Shown here in pieces: positions 9,287-22,253 of a stretch of DNA of 64,000 bases. Position numbers and translations under genes: made by a program. The stretch covers positions 38,383,760-38,447,759 of the forward strand of contig JASWHV010000010.1 in the NCBI GenBank assembly GCA_030760725.1. The letters run 5' to 3'. Positions within the stretch are counted from its first letter, which is position 1; each line of letters begins with the position of its first letter. The notes under the pieces were generated by a model. The model was not told where the DNA came from, searched no databases, and saw nothing but the letters and a program-made list of their open reading frames with translations. The stretch is from Neostapfia colusana. Lineage: Eukaryota > Streptophyta > Magnoliopsida > Poales > Poaceae.

Positions 9287-12200
9287 TGTAACACCCCAAA
9301 ATCCTGTCAAGAGGGGAATTTAAAAATTTTTGGACGTATTGCATGTGTTGCAAAAATTCAAATTCAAACTGGAATTCAAATTAAACTCAAAACAGAAAAG
9401 AAAAACAAAAAACAAACCTCCCAGGCCAGTGGGCCGAAACACACCAGCCGGCCCACTAAACCCCGCGCCAGCCCGCAGCCGCCCCCCCCCTCTTTCCCAC
9501 TGACACGCGGGGCCCGCCAACCCTTCTTCCTCCTCGCGCCCGCGCTTGGCTGGCCGGACTCTTCTCACCTCCGAATCGAATCCGCCCCGGATCCTCGCGT
9601 ATCCCAGCCGAATTTCGTTCGTGGACGACGCAAACTCGATCACAACCGAATGCCGCCCTCCCCCGTCTATAAAAACTACGACATCGTCCCGTTTTCCCCC
9701 ACGATCCGCCGTTTTTCTCTCCGGTGAGAACCCGAGCTTCTCCGGCGAATTCTGCTCGATCTTCGCTCGGGAATTCTGATCTAACTCGCTGGTCTTGATC
9801 CACCGCCTCCGGGGAACCTCGCAGGTGCAGAAAACTCAGTGGTTTGCGGTTCAAACACAGCGCCGACGAGCCTCGCCGTGAGTTCACCTCGGACCTCATC
9901 GCCGATCGCTTTCCAGGACCTCCGAGCTCAAGAAAACCACCGAGGTGAGATCCCCGACCTCCCCTCCACCGATCTATGCCATAAAATCACAGTTTTAGGA
10001 AGAATTAACGAAGATCCGAAACTCTCCGGCGAGATCGCAGCCTCCCGCCGCCGGGCAGCGCCGCCCGCGCTCGATCAGAGCGACGTGGCCGCTTGTGCGC
10101 CGTCTATTTTAAATCGCACGGTAGAATTTAAATCCCCGCGCAACGGTTCTGACGTTATAATCTCAGCCGTCAGCCCCGCGTTATAAAGGCCTGGATTCTT
10201 ACGTGCTACCCCCTGGGGTTCTCGGAAAATAAGAGCTAGCCCAGAAACTTGTGATCTAGCCCCTGGAACTTTAGAAAATCATGTAAATTCATTTAAAAAT
10301 CAGTTTTAGCCCTTGGACTTAATAAAAATTAGGAAAAACCCCTCTGTTATGTGTAGTTAGACCCCTGGAAATTCTTAAAATAATATAATAGGCCCTGTAG
10401 TGGGGTGAGTTTACCTTTTTAACCCTATGTGATATTAAATTTAGGAATTTGAATATATGTTTAGTATTTAAAATTTAAAAGATGGGACAAACACATTGTA
10501 AATTCAAATTAAAAATTTTCCTAGTAATTGGAAAACTTTGGAGTGAGATAAAAATAGATTTTTGGCTGAAATGAATCTGTTTAATTGATTATTCACATTT
10601 ATTAATAATAGGGACACATTTTTAAGTAGAGAATAATTCTGAAAATTAGTAAAATAAATGTAAAATAGTTCACATCAGAAGAGAAGTTCAAAAATATATT
10701 ATTTAATATTTTATGCCCAAAACCTATTCTGTTTAGATGAGGTGTCTTACTATTTTCATAATAAAGTGCACATTTAGGCATAGAAAATAAATCTGAAAAT
10801 ATAGCAAGCTAGGTATAAATAACTAGAAAATGATAAATGAAGTTTCCAAAATCCAAAGAATTCAGTTTAGGGTTGGTAGAAGGTTTGAAGACACATATGA
10901 AGTAGGAAAATACCTTCCATGCATACTTGGTAGCTAAAATGTGTATCAATTAAATATAAGGAATTTATTTAAATTAGAAATTCATATATAGTATGCCAAC
11001 ATGAATATGAATACAAAAATAGAAATCATATGTACATGTTTAAAAGTGCATGTAAGCCAAAATCAACACACATAGAGTAACCACAACACATGGAAATGAG
11101 AATGGCTTTCATAAATGTGAATGTGTGGCTTGTATGAAGTGGAAGTGTGAACTATGTCTTATGATTTGTTGTTTTCTTTTGCTATGTGTGATGGTATGAG
11201 TAGAACCTGCTCCAGAGCAAGTTCTTCCTTTCCAAGATCAGGACTACCCATTCCAAGAGCAGCAGGAAGGAGGCAAGTGTCCTTGACCACTTTGATCCTA
11301 TGCTAGGATGTGTAGATAGAATTATTTGCATTGTCAATTGAAATATTAAACCCATGCTAGGAAGTTTCCCTAGAATTGCATTATCTTGTTTCCTTGTAGC
11401 TTGGGATGGGATTTATTTGATCATGTCATTTATTTACATGCTTATGCTTAGCCATGCTTAGAGTGGGATATTTGGGATATGAGATCATCAGTTTATTTTA
11501 CCATACTCTTGAATGAGATATTGTGAGTTATGTAGAGGTAGGGATCAAGGCAAGTTGGATGATTTGGTTGGTGCTGGGTTTGTGTTTAGCACTTGCCTGG
11601 ATCCTAAGGACCGGTTCATGGAGCATGTAACCTGGCTTTACCGTGCCAACCACATGCTGAGATGGGGAAGCTTGGCCAATTAATTAGGTGTATCCCCGGC
11701 GTAGTATGGGTGTGTTGGATGGTGCGGGGAATAGGTGTCAGCTGGACTACCATATGAACCGCAAGGCTCAAGAGGGGGCCACTACAGCGGGGTTGGAGCC
11801 TCTTGTATGCTGTTAGGGGTGAAACCTCAGTGGGCCCACGCTCGTCGGGAATCCCTTTGTAAAGGCTTCGTAGTTATCTCCTGGCTACACACCTGGGAAG
11901 TGTGAATGTGGTTCGTAGCCACTGGCATAATGGAGGTTCTTTTAGTCCACCCGACAACGGGGGATGAAATCACTACATGTGGGTACAGTGGTGCAAACTC
12001 TGCAGAGTCAAAACTGTCATGACAGCCGTGCTCACGGTCAAGAGCGGCTTGGACTTATTCATGATTAGAGGTTGATGGCTTTGGAAGTTGTGGATGTTAA
12101 GCGGGGAGCTTAACATTGGAAATGATGTTATGGTTATTTGATTATGATGATTGGATGGGAGATTGGGACCATTTCACCTGTGTAGTAATGTAGGTGCTTA

Positions 12201-12653
12201 ATAAGCTAAGGTGATAGGTATTAATTGCGTAGTGCTTTAACCTTGAGTTCAATCTCTCCTTGCTTTAGCCATGCATGACATAACTTTCCCTCACTTGCTG
12301 AGTACCATCGGTACTCAACCTTGCATATTTGTTGGTTTATATTGCTGCTCAGGTCAAGATAATAAGGTGGTGTATAATGATCAAGACTTTGGACCCGAAG
12401 AAGGTTTCTAGGTTCATGGAGTCCCCCGGGCAACGCCTGTGACGGAGCCCACGAGAATAATTATTCCGCTGCTAGCTTATTTACTTGTGATGAACTTATT
12501 ATTGTCCATCGAGAAATATGCTATGTAAGACTTATTCGACACCTGGCTTGTAATAGATGATGCTTCACTATTTGTCATCACATGTATGAGAAAATGATCC
12601 TGGCATACATGTGATATTCACTTGGTTGTCCTTCGGAAAAACTGGGTGTGACA
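9287..12653 (+). repeat. 3' LTR of element A
   Basis: A full-length LTR of ~3.37 kb, TGTAACACCCC...GGGTGTGACA. Compared with the 5' copy it has several short deletions: ~10 bp near 10050 in a GCCGCC run, ~25 bp near 10165, and ~14 bp near 11577. The order inside is ~0.38 kb U3, TATA box, GC-rich leader, 'agcccctgg' array, AT-rich 0.8 kb, and a conserved 3' kilobase. No host gene lies within it. The right flank (GCTGT, 12654-12658) is element B sequence. Confidence 0.95.
9668..9675 (+). promoter_or_regulatory. TATA box of the LTR promoter (element A 3' LTR)
   Basis: CCCCGTC-TATAAAAA-C lies 381 bp into the LTR in GC-rich flanks. The same box sits at the same place in the D 3' LTR (43335-43342) and inverted in the solo LTR (21847-21854). 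This puts the likely start site ~0.4 kb from the LTR start, leaving roughly 3 kb of R/U5. Confidence 0.75.
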
Positions 12654-14334
12654 GCTGTTCCAGGCACTAGGTCAATCGCGAATTCCACCTCACGATCGGG
12701 AGGCATACCTGGCAACTCCTCCGGAAAAACGTCTGGATATTCCCTTATGATCCTGATCTCCTCCCGTTCCACCTCAACTTGATTGAGTTTAATGTCCCTC
12801 CTAGGCTCTTGTATGGTTATGAACTCTACTCTGGTGCCACTAGGGTGAGTTAGTTCCACCGTTCTTGTCGAACAATGGATGATTCCTTTATGTTTGGTCA
12901 ACCAATCCATCCCAAAATAATATCTATCACTGGTGAATCTATCACTATGAGGTTTGCTATAAATAGCACCCCATTAATGTCTAGATTCACCTTGGGACAC
13001 ACTTGTCTTGTCCTTATTTCTCCCCCTGGAGAGTTTACTGCTAGCATATGGTTCATTTGTGTTATTGCTAGATCATGCTTCTTAACAAACCCTTGGGCAA
13101 TGAACGAGTGGGTAGCACCAGAATCGAACAACAGGGTTGCAATGTGTAAATTGGCAGGAAACTAACCAACTACCACGTCAGGTGCCTCATGCACCTCCTC
13201 CATGGTCACGTGGTTCACCCGTCCTCGCATCACATTCTGCTGTTGCGGCTGCACGGGCTTCTTCTTTGGGCACTTATGAGCGTAGTGCCCCACCTCCCCA
13301 CAATTGAAGCATTGCACCCCAATCTTAGGTGCCTGGCCTTTGTTATCTTGAGATTGGTTCGGTGGTCGTTGCACTGCTGGTCGAGGTTGATATGTGGGAC
13401 GAGGCTGCTGTACAAACTGACGCTGCGGCTGTGCCGGTGCTGATGGGGGCCTGAAATTTGGGTTCTACCCTCTGGGTGCTGAGTAGGGCACCACAGCACC
13501 GCTCGTCGCCCTGCGGTTGGTTGCATCAGTCGTGGGCTTGTGTTGCTACCCGAGGCTTGGTGTGACCATCCCGCCTTCCTCTTGTTTTCATTTTCCAAGG
13601 CCTTCAGCATCCTCTTCACAACAAATGCTCTGTCCATCATATTTTGGAAGTTTCATACTCGTTGGAGGACATTGCACACTGCATTTCCGCCGTAAGTCCT
13701 TCCACAAAGCAGTCATGTTTCTGCTCATCAGTCTCGATGTCCCGTGGTGCATAACGGGATAGTTGGGTGAATTTAGTGAGGTATTCCCTCACAGTCATGT
13801 TTCCTTACTGCAGCCCCAAGAACTCCTTTCTCTTGTTTTTGAGTTCACCCCTTGGTATGTAATGGTTGCGGAAACTACACTTGAACTCTTCCCAAGTGAT
13901 GTTCTCAGGGTCATGATGGGCGGCCACGTAAGCGGTCCACCAATCAGCAGCAGGTCCATGCAATTGATGAGAGGCGAACAGCACCCTCTCATACCTTTGG
14001 CATTGTATGATCCTCATCTTGCTCTCAATGGTCTTTAGCCAATCATCTGTCTCCAGAGGTTCAGCAGCACTTGCAAACTTTGGAGGTTGAGTCCCTAGAT
14101 ACTCATCAACCACGGTTGGCGTGGTGCAGCTTGTGGAGGTGGAACTTGGTGCAAGTTGGCCACCACTTGAGTTAGGCTCTGGATGAGCTGATTCTGATTT
14201 TCAAGCATTTGGTGGATGGGATCAACTCCTTCACGGTGACCACTCCTGTCTTGTCCTCCAGAAAGATGAGGGTTGCCGGCCTCATCGTTGTTGTTGGCGG
14301 GGTTAGCACCACGATCCTTTCCTCATCCAGCCAT
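12654..14334 (-). pseudogene. gag-pol: gag-protease-RT start of internal B
   Basis: The ATG is at 14332-14334. The capsid segment is legible at 14113-13805 (LETDDWLKTIESK, WWTAYVAAHHDPENITWEEF), and a Gln codon is TAA just after LGLQ (C to T). A frameshift lies around 13500-13560. The zinc knuckle (CFNCGEVGHYAHKCP) is at about 13320-13270, followed by a TAG at 13162-13164. The protease motif MFDSGATHSFIAQ starts at 13131. A further frame slip lies near 12900, and the pre-RT segment (VREYPDVF-like, LPGMPPDREVEF) runs into the element A junction. It cannot encode a working polyprotein. Confidence 0.88.
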
Positions 14335-14652
14335 TTATCATGATCAACCAAATGTTAATTTAAAGCATTTCGTATTAAATTCCCAATTTGCTTGTTTAAA
14401 TTTAAACTCATGAGGTCTTATTATATTAACATTTTCTGAGGGTTTTACGTCTCACGCGAACATAAATGCACTATTAATTCATAGGGGTTCACACATCAAA
14501 GAAAAACAGCCTAAAGACGAGGTTGCGGACAAATGCCCATGGCTTCCACAACTCACATCCCACACCAAACATCAACACACCATTAACTAAGGTATCGACT
14601 CGACTACTCGATAACCTTCTGAACTTAGGGAAAGGACTCTACACGACTCGTA

Positions 14653-15423
14653 TCACTGAGCTGGCTCCTCGGGATCTTCCTCATTATTGCGGCTGCCCTC
14701 TGACTCCGCTTTGGGTGGGGAAGCTGCTGGTGGAGAAGTGCGGCGACGCCTGCTCGCCCGGCGATCTGGGGAGTCAGGAGTCTATGTGTCATCCACGGTG
14801 ACACACTGTTCATTCCCATCTCCTCTTTCTCTCGCCCTCAAGCTGGCTCGAAGCAATGCCTCGGTCTCCTTCAGGGTGTCACGAACATCCTGAAGCTCCT
14901 ACTGACACTCCTGCAGTCGAGTGCTGAGCATAGCAGCATCCTCCAAGCACAGGTCCATGTGCTCATGGGAAGTCCCCTGCTGCACTGGCGGGTACTTGTA
15001 CTCCGCTGTACCACTCTCACGCTGGAGGACATACATGTACTCAGTCCTGTCCAGGTGGCGACGGTAGATGTAACTCTGGCAGGTGATGGCCTCACAGGTG
15101 ACATCATTCTCGGCATCGACCTGTGTTGCTCGACAAGCTGGAGAGCGGTGGATCTTGAGCTGCTGATTTTCATGGATAATCCTCATTTCTGAACTCCATT
15201 CTTCCCGCTTCTCACGGATGGTCTGGGTGGAGATGTAGTGTATGGTTAGCTTGCCCGTATTGCCGGCGGCTTGGAGCATACGCCGAAGACGGCGCAACAA
15301 GCCTCCTACTGCCAATCCGTAGGAGTGGTACGTCACCGGACGATTCCCCTCTCTTAGGGCAAGGGCAACTACAGGAACTCTCCCTCCAGTGGACTTGTGG
15401 GCGGTGCAGATCATGCAAACCAT
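14653..15423 (-). pseudogene. ORF1 copy with premature stop (internal B)
   Basis: The ATG at 15421-15423 directly follows TTTTAG. The N-terminus reads MVCMICTAHKSTGGRVPV, so the H3-like block survives as KSTGG but Arg8 is His here and Arg3 is Cys. The Cys at residues 3 and 6 and the His fit CpG-type C-to-T (G-to-A) changes from Arg codons. A TAG at 14899-14901 replaces a Gln codon inside the coiled coil (after LQECQ), leaving 174 residues. Homology continues in frame to the TGA at 14653-14655. Confidence 0.85.
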
Positions 15424-15615
15424 CTAAAACATAAAGCATTTAAAATCAAGTTAGATGAGATTTAAATAAAAATCATGTTTTGAATAGAGTTGGGGCAAGG
15501 TGAATAAAGTGACCCATTAAATAACACTTTTCAACCCACACCTTTGTAAAATAGTTTTTAAGAAAATAGGGTCCTTAAATACGTCCATTTCTACCTAGGT
15601 CCACGTTCCAACGGG

Positions 15616-15634
15616 CAACCTTGCTCTGATACCA
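15616..15634 (-). other. primer-binding site (internal B)
   Basis: The reverse complement reads TGGTATCAGAGCAAGGTTG, the iMet-type primer site with one C missing, four bases from the LTR end at 15639. Confidence 0.92.
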
Positions 15635-18600
15635 CTTCTGTCACACCCGGTTTCTCCGAAGAACAATCGAGTGAATATCACATCTATGCTAGGATCATTT
15701 TCTCATACATGTGATGACAAATAGTGAAGCATCATTTATTACAAGCCAGGTGTCGAATATAAATATGTCTTACAAAGCATACGTCTCGATGGACGATAAT
15801 AAGTTCATAACATGTAAATAAACTAGCAGCGGAATGTTATTCTTGTGGGCTCCGTCACAGGCGTTGCCCGGGGGACTCCATGAACCTAGAACCATTCTTC
15901 GGGTCCAAAGTCTTGGTCATTGAACACCACATCATCCCCTTTACCTGAGCAGCAATTTAAACCAACAAATATGCAAGTTTGAGTACCGTGGGTACTCAGC
16001 AAGTGTGGGAAAATTATGTCATGCATGGCTAGAGCAAGGAGAGGTTGAACTCATGGTTAAAGCACTACGCAATTAATACCTATCACCTTAGCTTATTAAG
16101 CACCTACATTACTACATAGGTGAAATGGTCCCAATCTCCGAACCCATCATCATAATCAAATAACCATAACATCATTTCCAATGTTAAGCTCCCCGCTTAA
16201 CATCCACAACTTCCAAAGTCATCATCCTCTAATCATGAATAAGTCCAAGCCGCTCTTGACCATGAGCACGGCTGTCATGACAGTTTTGACTCTACAGAGT
16301 TTGCACCACTGTACCCACATGTAGTGATTTCATCACCTGTTGCCGGGTGGACTAAAAGAACCTCCATTATGCCAGTGGCCACGAACAACATTCACACTTC
16401 CCAGGTGTGTAGCCAGGAGATCACTACAAAGCCTTTACAAAGGGATTCCCGACGAGCGTGGGCCCACTGAGGTTTCACCCCTAACAGCATACAAGAGGCT
16501 CCAACCCCGCTGCAGTGGCCCACTCTTGAGCCTTGCGGTTCATACAGTAGTCCAGCTGACACCTATTTCCCACACCATCCAACACACCCATACTACGCCG
16601 GGGATACACCTAATTAATTGGCCAAGCTGCCCCATCTCAGCAAGTGGTTGGCACGGTAAAGCCAGGTTACATGCTCCATGAACCGGTCCGTTGGATCCAG
16701 GCAAGTACTAAACACAAACCTGAGTCTCATGCACCCAGCACCAACCAAATCATCCAACTTGCCTCGATCCCTACCTCTACATAGCTCATGATATCTCATT
16801 CAAGAGTAAGGTAAATAAATTGATGATCTCATATCCCAATTATCCCATTCTAAGCATGGCTAAGCATAAGCATATGAATAAATGACATGATAAAATAAAT
16901 CCCAACCCAAGCTACAAGGAAACAAGGTAATGCAATTATAGGGAAACTTCCTAGCATGGGTTTCATATTTCAATTGACAATGCAAATAATTCTATCTACA
17001 CATCCTAGTATAGGATCAAAGTGGTCAAGGACACTTGCCTTCTTCCTGCTGCTCTGGGAATGGAAAGTCTTGGTCCTGGAAGGGGAGAACTTGCTCTGGG
17101 GCAGGTTCTACTCATGCCAATACACATAGCAAAAGAAAACAAAAATCCAGAAGACATAGTTCACACTTTCACTTCATACAAACCACACATACATACCTAT
17201 GAAAGTCATTCACATTTCTAAGTGTTGTGGTTACTCTACATGTGTTAATTTTTGGCCTACAATCACCTTTAAACATATGTATATTATTTCTAACTTCTAT
17301 GTTCAGATTTCTATTTGCACACTATATATGAAGTTCCAATTTGAACAAATTCTTTATATTCAATTATTACACTTCTTAGCCACAAAGTTTGTATAAAAGG
17401 TATTTTCCTATTCCAAATAGGTTTTCAGATCTTCTGCCAAATCCTAAACCGAAGTTTTTGGATTTGGAGACATCATTTATCATTTTCTAATTATGCATAT
17501 CTATTTTCCTATATTTTTCAGATTTATCTTCTATGCCTAAAAGTGAGTTTTAATATTAAATAGTAGGACATATCATCTAAACAGGATAGTTTCTGATCTA
17601 AAGTATTAAATAATATATTTTTAAACTTCTCCTCTGATGTGAGCTAATTTAAATTTATTTTATCAGTTTTCAGAATTATTTCCTAGCATAAAAAGGTATT
17701 TCTAGAATAAATATGAACAACAATTAGACAGATTCATTTCAACAAAAAATCTATTTTTAACTCATTCTAAAGTTTTCCAAGTGCTAGGAGAGTTTAAATT
17801 TGAATTTATACATGTGTTTGCCTTACCTTTTAAATTTAAATCCTAGTCACATATTCAAATTTCTGAATTTAATATCATATAGAGTCAAAAAGATAAATCC
17901 ACCCCACTACAGGGTCTAATTTATTATTTTACAAATTTCCAGGGGTCTAACTACACATAACCGAGGGGTTTTGCAATTTTTTATTAAGTCTAGGGGCTAA
18001 AACTGATTTTTAAATGAATTTACACGAATTTCTGAAGTTCCAGGGGCTAGATCAGAAGTTTCCGGGGCTAGCTCGTGTTTTCCGAAATCCCCAGGGGGTA
18101 GCGCGTAAGAATCCCGTCCTCTATAACGCGGGGCTGATGTGGACCGTCCGATTTAAAGTGGACGGCTCAGATTAGATCATCGAACCGATACGCGCGGGTT
18201 TCAATTCTACCGTGCGATTTAAAATAGACGGCCCTCAAGTGGCCACGCGCCCTGGCTGGAGCCAGCCCGCGCGCGCGGCGGCGCGCGGCGGCGGGGGTGA
18301 CGATCTCGCCGGCGCAGCCTCGACTTTTGCCGCTACTCGTTAGAACTAGCATCTTTTTGCATGGATCGGCTGCGGAGGGGTAGGGGAGGCTCACCGAGGG
18401 GTTTTCCAGCACTCGGAGATCCTGGAAGTCGGTCGGCGGCGAGCTTCAACGGCGACGATCTTCGGTGCACGTCGGAACAGATGCTATGGCGCGAAACTTG
18501 TCGTTTCCTTCACGTGCAGGGCTCCCTGGGGGCGGTGGAGCACGATCAGCGCGTTAGATCAGATAATCCGAGCAATGATCGAAGGAAAACGGGGATTGAA

Positions 18601-18814
18601 TCTTCGGTTCTCACCAGAGAGAAGAACGGCCGATCGGGGGGGGGAACAGGGCGATTGTCGGTGTTTATATAGGCGAGGAAGGGCGGCGGTCTGTAGGGAT
18701 CGAGTTTGAGACCTCCGGGTCCATAATTAGGGCTGGGGGCGCGGGTTTCCGAAGTTCGTTGAGATCGGGCGCGGGGAAGAGTCCGGCCGTTGGTGGCGCG
18801 CGGGAGGTGAGGGA

Positions 18815-18819
18815 TGACA
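18815..18819. repeat. target-site duplication, left copy (TGACA)
   Basis: TGACA lies immediately left of the solo LTR. The uninterrupted site GGGATGACACGCGGGCC is at 29650-29666 in the sister LTR, which proves the ancestral empty site. Confidence 0.95.
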
Positions 18820-21800
18820 TGTCACACCCGGTTTCTCCGAAGAACAACCGAGTGAATATCACATGTATGCCAGGATCATTTTCTCATACATGTGATGACA
18901 AATAGTGAAGCATCATTTATTACAAGCCAGGTGTCGAATATAAATAAGTCTTACATAGCATATGTCTCGATGGACGATAATATATTCATCACAAATAAAT
19001 AATCTAGCAGCGGAATATTATTCTTGTGGGCTCCTTCATAGGCGTTGCCAGGGGGTCTCCATGAACCTAGAAACCTTCTTCGGGTCCAAAGTCTTGGTCA
19101 TTATACACCACCTCATTATCTTGACCTGAGCAGCAATATAAACCAACAATTATGCTAGGTTGAGTACCGATGGTACTCAGCAAGTGTGGGAAAATTATGT
19201 CATGCATGGCTAGAACAAGGGGAGGTTGAACTCATGGTTAAAGCACTATGCCATTAATACCTATTACCTTAGCTTATTAAGCACCTACATTACTACACAG
19301 GTGAAATGGTCCCAATCTCCCATCCCATCATCATAATCAAATAACCATTTCATTATTTCCAATGTTAAGCTCCCCGCTTAAGATCCACAACTTCCAAAAC
19401 CATCAATCCTCTAATCATGAATAAGTCCAAGCCGCTCTTGACCGTGAGCACGGCTGTCATGACAGTTTTGACTCTGCAGAGTTTGTACCACTGTACCCAC
19501 ATGTAGTGATTTCATCCCCCGTTGCCGGGTGGACTAAAAGAACCTCCATTATGCCAGTGGCTACGAACCACATTCACACTTCCCAGGTGTGTAGCGAGGA
19601 GATCACTACGAAGCCTTTACAAAGGGATTCCCGACGAGCGTGGGCTCACTGAAGTTTCACCCCTAACAGCATACAAGAGGCTCCAACCCCGCTGCAGTGG
19701 CCCCCTCTTGAGCCTTGCGGTTCATATGGTAGTCCAGCTGACACCTATTCCCCGCACCATCCAACACACCCATACTACGCCGGGGATACATCTAATTAAT
19801 TGGCCAAGCTGCCCCATCTCAGCATGTGGTTGGCACGGTAAAGCTAGGTTACATGCTTCATGAACCGGTCCTTAGGATCCAGGCAAGTACTAAACACAAA
19901 CCCGAGTCTCGTGCACCCAGCACACAACCAAAACATCCAACTTGCCTTGATCCCTACCTCTACATAACTCACAATATCTCATTCAAGAGTATGGTAAAAT
20001 AAACTGATGATCTCATATCCCAAATATCCCATTCTAAGCATGGCTAAGCATATGCTTAATAATAAATGACATGATAAAATAAATCCCAACCCAAGCTACA
20101 AGGAAACAAGGTAATGCAATTCTATGGAAACTTCCTAGCATGGGTTTCATATTTCATTTGACAATGCAAATAATTCTATCTACACATCCTAGCATAGGAT
20201 CAAAGTGGTCAAGGACACTTGCCTCCTTCCTGCTGCTCTTGAAATGGGTAGTCCTGATCTTGGAAAGGAATAACTTGCTCTTGAGCAGGTTCTACATCAT
20301 ACCATCACACATAGCAAAAGAAAAACAACAATCCATAAGACATAGTTCACACTTCCACTTCATAGAAACCACACATTCACATATAACAAAGCCATTCACA
20401 ACTTCTATGTGTTGTGTTTACTCTATGTGTGTTGACCTTTGGCTTACATGCACTTTTAATCATGTGTATATGATTCCTACTTTTGTATTCACATTTATGC
20501 CTGCATACTTTATATATGAGTTTCCAATTTAAATAATTTTCCTTATATTCAATTACTACACCTTTTAGCTACCAAGTATGCATGAAAGGTATTTTCCTTC
20601 TCCATAGGTGTCTTCAGAATTTCTACCAACCCTAAACTGAATTCTTTGGATTTTAGAAACTCCATTTATCATTTACTAGTTGCTATATTTTCAGATTTAT
20701 TTCCTATGCCTAAATGTGAACTTTATTATGAAAATAACAAGACACATCATCTAAACAGAATAGGTTCTGATCTAAAATATTTAATAACATATTTTTGACC
20801 TTTTCCTCTGATGTAAACTATTTTAAATTTATTTTCCTAATTTTCAGAACTATTCTCCACTTAAAAATGTGTCCCTATAACTAATAAATGTGAATAATAA
20901 ATTAAACAGATCCATTTCAGCCAAAAATCTATTTTTATCTCACTCCAAAGTTTTCTAAGTACTGAGAAAGTTTTTAATTTAAATTTGACAATATGTTTGT
21001 CCCACTTTTTAAATTTTAAATACTAGCCACATATTCAATTTCCTAACTTTAATATCAAACAGGGTCAAAAAGGTAAACTCACCCCACTACAGGGTCTATA
21101 ATATTATTTTAACAATTTTCAGGGGTGTAGCTTCTCATAACAGAGGAGTTTTTCTTAATTTTTATTAAGTCTAGGGGCTAAAACTGTTTTTTAAATGAAT
21201 TTACACGATTTTCTGAAGTTCCAGGGGCTAGATCAGAAGTTTCCGAGGCTAGCTCTTATTTCCCTAGAACCCTAGGGGGTAGCACGTAAGATTTCCAGTC
21301 TTTATAACGCGGGGCTGACGTGGACCGTCCGATTTAAAACAGACGGCTGAGATTATAACATCGAACCGGTACGCGGGGATTTAAACTCTGCCGTGCGATT
21401 TAAAATAAACGGCGCACAAGCGGCCACGTCGCTCTAATCGAGCGCGGGCGGCGCTGCCCGGCGGCGCACGGCGGCGGGAGGCGGCGATCTCGCCGGAGAG
21501 TTTCGGATCTTCGTCAATTCTTCCTAAAACTGTGATTTTATGACATAGATCGGTGGAGGGGAGGTCGGGGATCTCACCTCGGGGGTTTTCTTGAGCTCGG
21601 AGGTCCTGGAAAGCGATCAGCGACGAGGTCCAAGGTGAATTGACGGCGAGGCTCGTCGGCGCTGTGTTTGAGCCGCAAACCACCGAGTTTTCTGCACCTG
21701 CGAGGTTCCCCGGAGGCGGTGGATCAAGACCAGCGAGTTAGATCGGAATTCCCGAGCGTAGATCGGGCAGAATTCGCCGGAGGGGCTCGGGTTCTCACCG

Positions 21801-22248
21801 GAGTAAAATCGGCGGATCGCGTGGGAAAAACGGGACAAGGCCGGGGTTTTTATAGACGGGGGAGGGCGGCGGGGTGGTTTAGATCAAGCTGGAGTCTTCG
21901 GGGTCCGGAAATCGGCTGGGATACATGAGAATTCCCGATCGGTTTTGATTCGGGTGAGAGAGTCCGGCCGATCGCTGCGCGGGCGCGAGGAAGAAGAAAG
22001 GCTGGCGGGCCCCACCTGTCAGTGGGAGGAAGGGGGCGCGCGCGGCTGCGGGCTATCACGGAGCAAGGTGGGCCGGCTGGTGGGTTTCGGCCCACTGGCC
22101 AGTTTTTTTCTGTTTTCCTTTTTGTTTTTCTATTTCTTTTCTGTTTTGAGTTTAAATTGAATTCTAGTTTGAATTTAAATTGTTGTAAAACATGCAACAC
22201 ATCAAAAAAATTTTAAATTCTCCTCTTAACAGGATTTGGGGTGTTACA
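18820..22248 (-). mobile_element. solo LTR of the same family
   Basis: A complete 3.43-kb LTR (TGTCACACCCGG...GGGTGTTACA on the plus strand) is flanked by TGACA on both sides, with no internal region. It is closer in wording to the D/A subfamily than to the C LTR that hosts it. It retains the TATA box (inverted, 21847-21854), the GC-rich leader and the spaced 'agcccctgg' array. By known mechanism it arose by unequal recombination between the two LTRs of an inserted element. Confidence 0.96.
21847..21854 (-). promoter_or_regulatory. TATA box of the solo LTR
   Basis: The plus strand reads TTTTTATA-GACGGGG, the reverse complement of CCCCGTC-TATAAAAA, in the same LTR position as in A and D. It would drive transcription leftward out of the solo LTR. 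Confidence 0.65.
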
Positions 22249-22253
22249 TGACA
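22249..22253. repeat. target-site duplication, right copy (TGACA)
   Basis: TGACA follows the solo LTR end GGGTGTTACA and is followed by CGCAGGCC, continuing the host LTR. Confidence 0.95.

Larger units (their letters stand above)
513..12653 (+). mobile_element. Ty3/gypsy chromovirus (Del/Tekay type), element A
   Basis: Order on the plus strand: 5' LTR (513-3467, lacking its first ~460 bp), iMet-type primer site (3472), extra ORF1 (3686-4456), one fused gag-pol frame (4771-9242), polypurine tract (9274-9285) and full 3' LTR (9287-12653). The RT-RNase H-integrase order is that of Ty3/gypsy, and the C-terminal chromodomain puts it with chromoviruses, by family knowledge the Del/Tekay clade. It is not autonomous: gag-pol carries six premature stops and a frameshift. 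Its right end abuts the pol region of a minus-strand relative (12654 onward), so it inserted into element B. The target duplication cannot be checked because the left end is outside the window. Confidence 0.93.
12654..15638 (-). mobile_element. internal region B of a Tekay-like element, truncated by element A
   Basis: On the minus strand this reads primer site (15616-15634), ORF1, spacer, gag, protease and the start of RT, then stops at 12654 where element A begins, in the segment encoding LVPGTA. The remainder of pol must lie beyond A, outside the window. It shares its 5' LTR (15639-22495) with internal C on the right, giving an LTR-internal-LTR-internal array. Confidence 0.9.

Noticed and set aside
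16614..16630. Palindromic AATTAATTGGCCAA-type sequence in all LTRs as a possible replication origin or terminator
   Set aside because: A short chance palindrome inside a conserved LTR block; nothing else supports a function.
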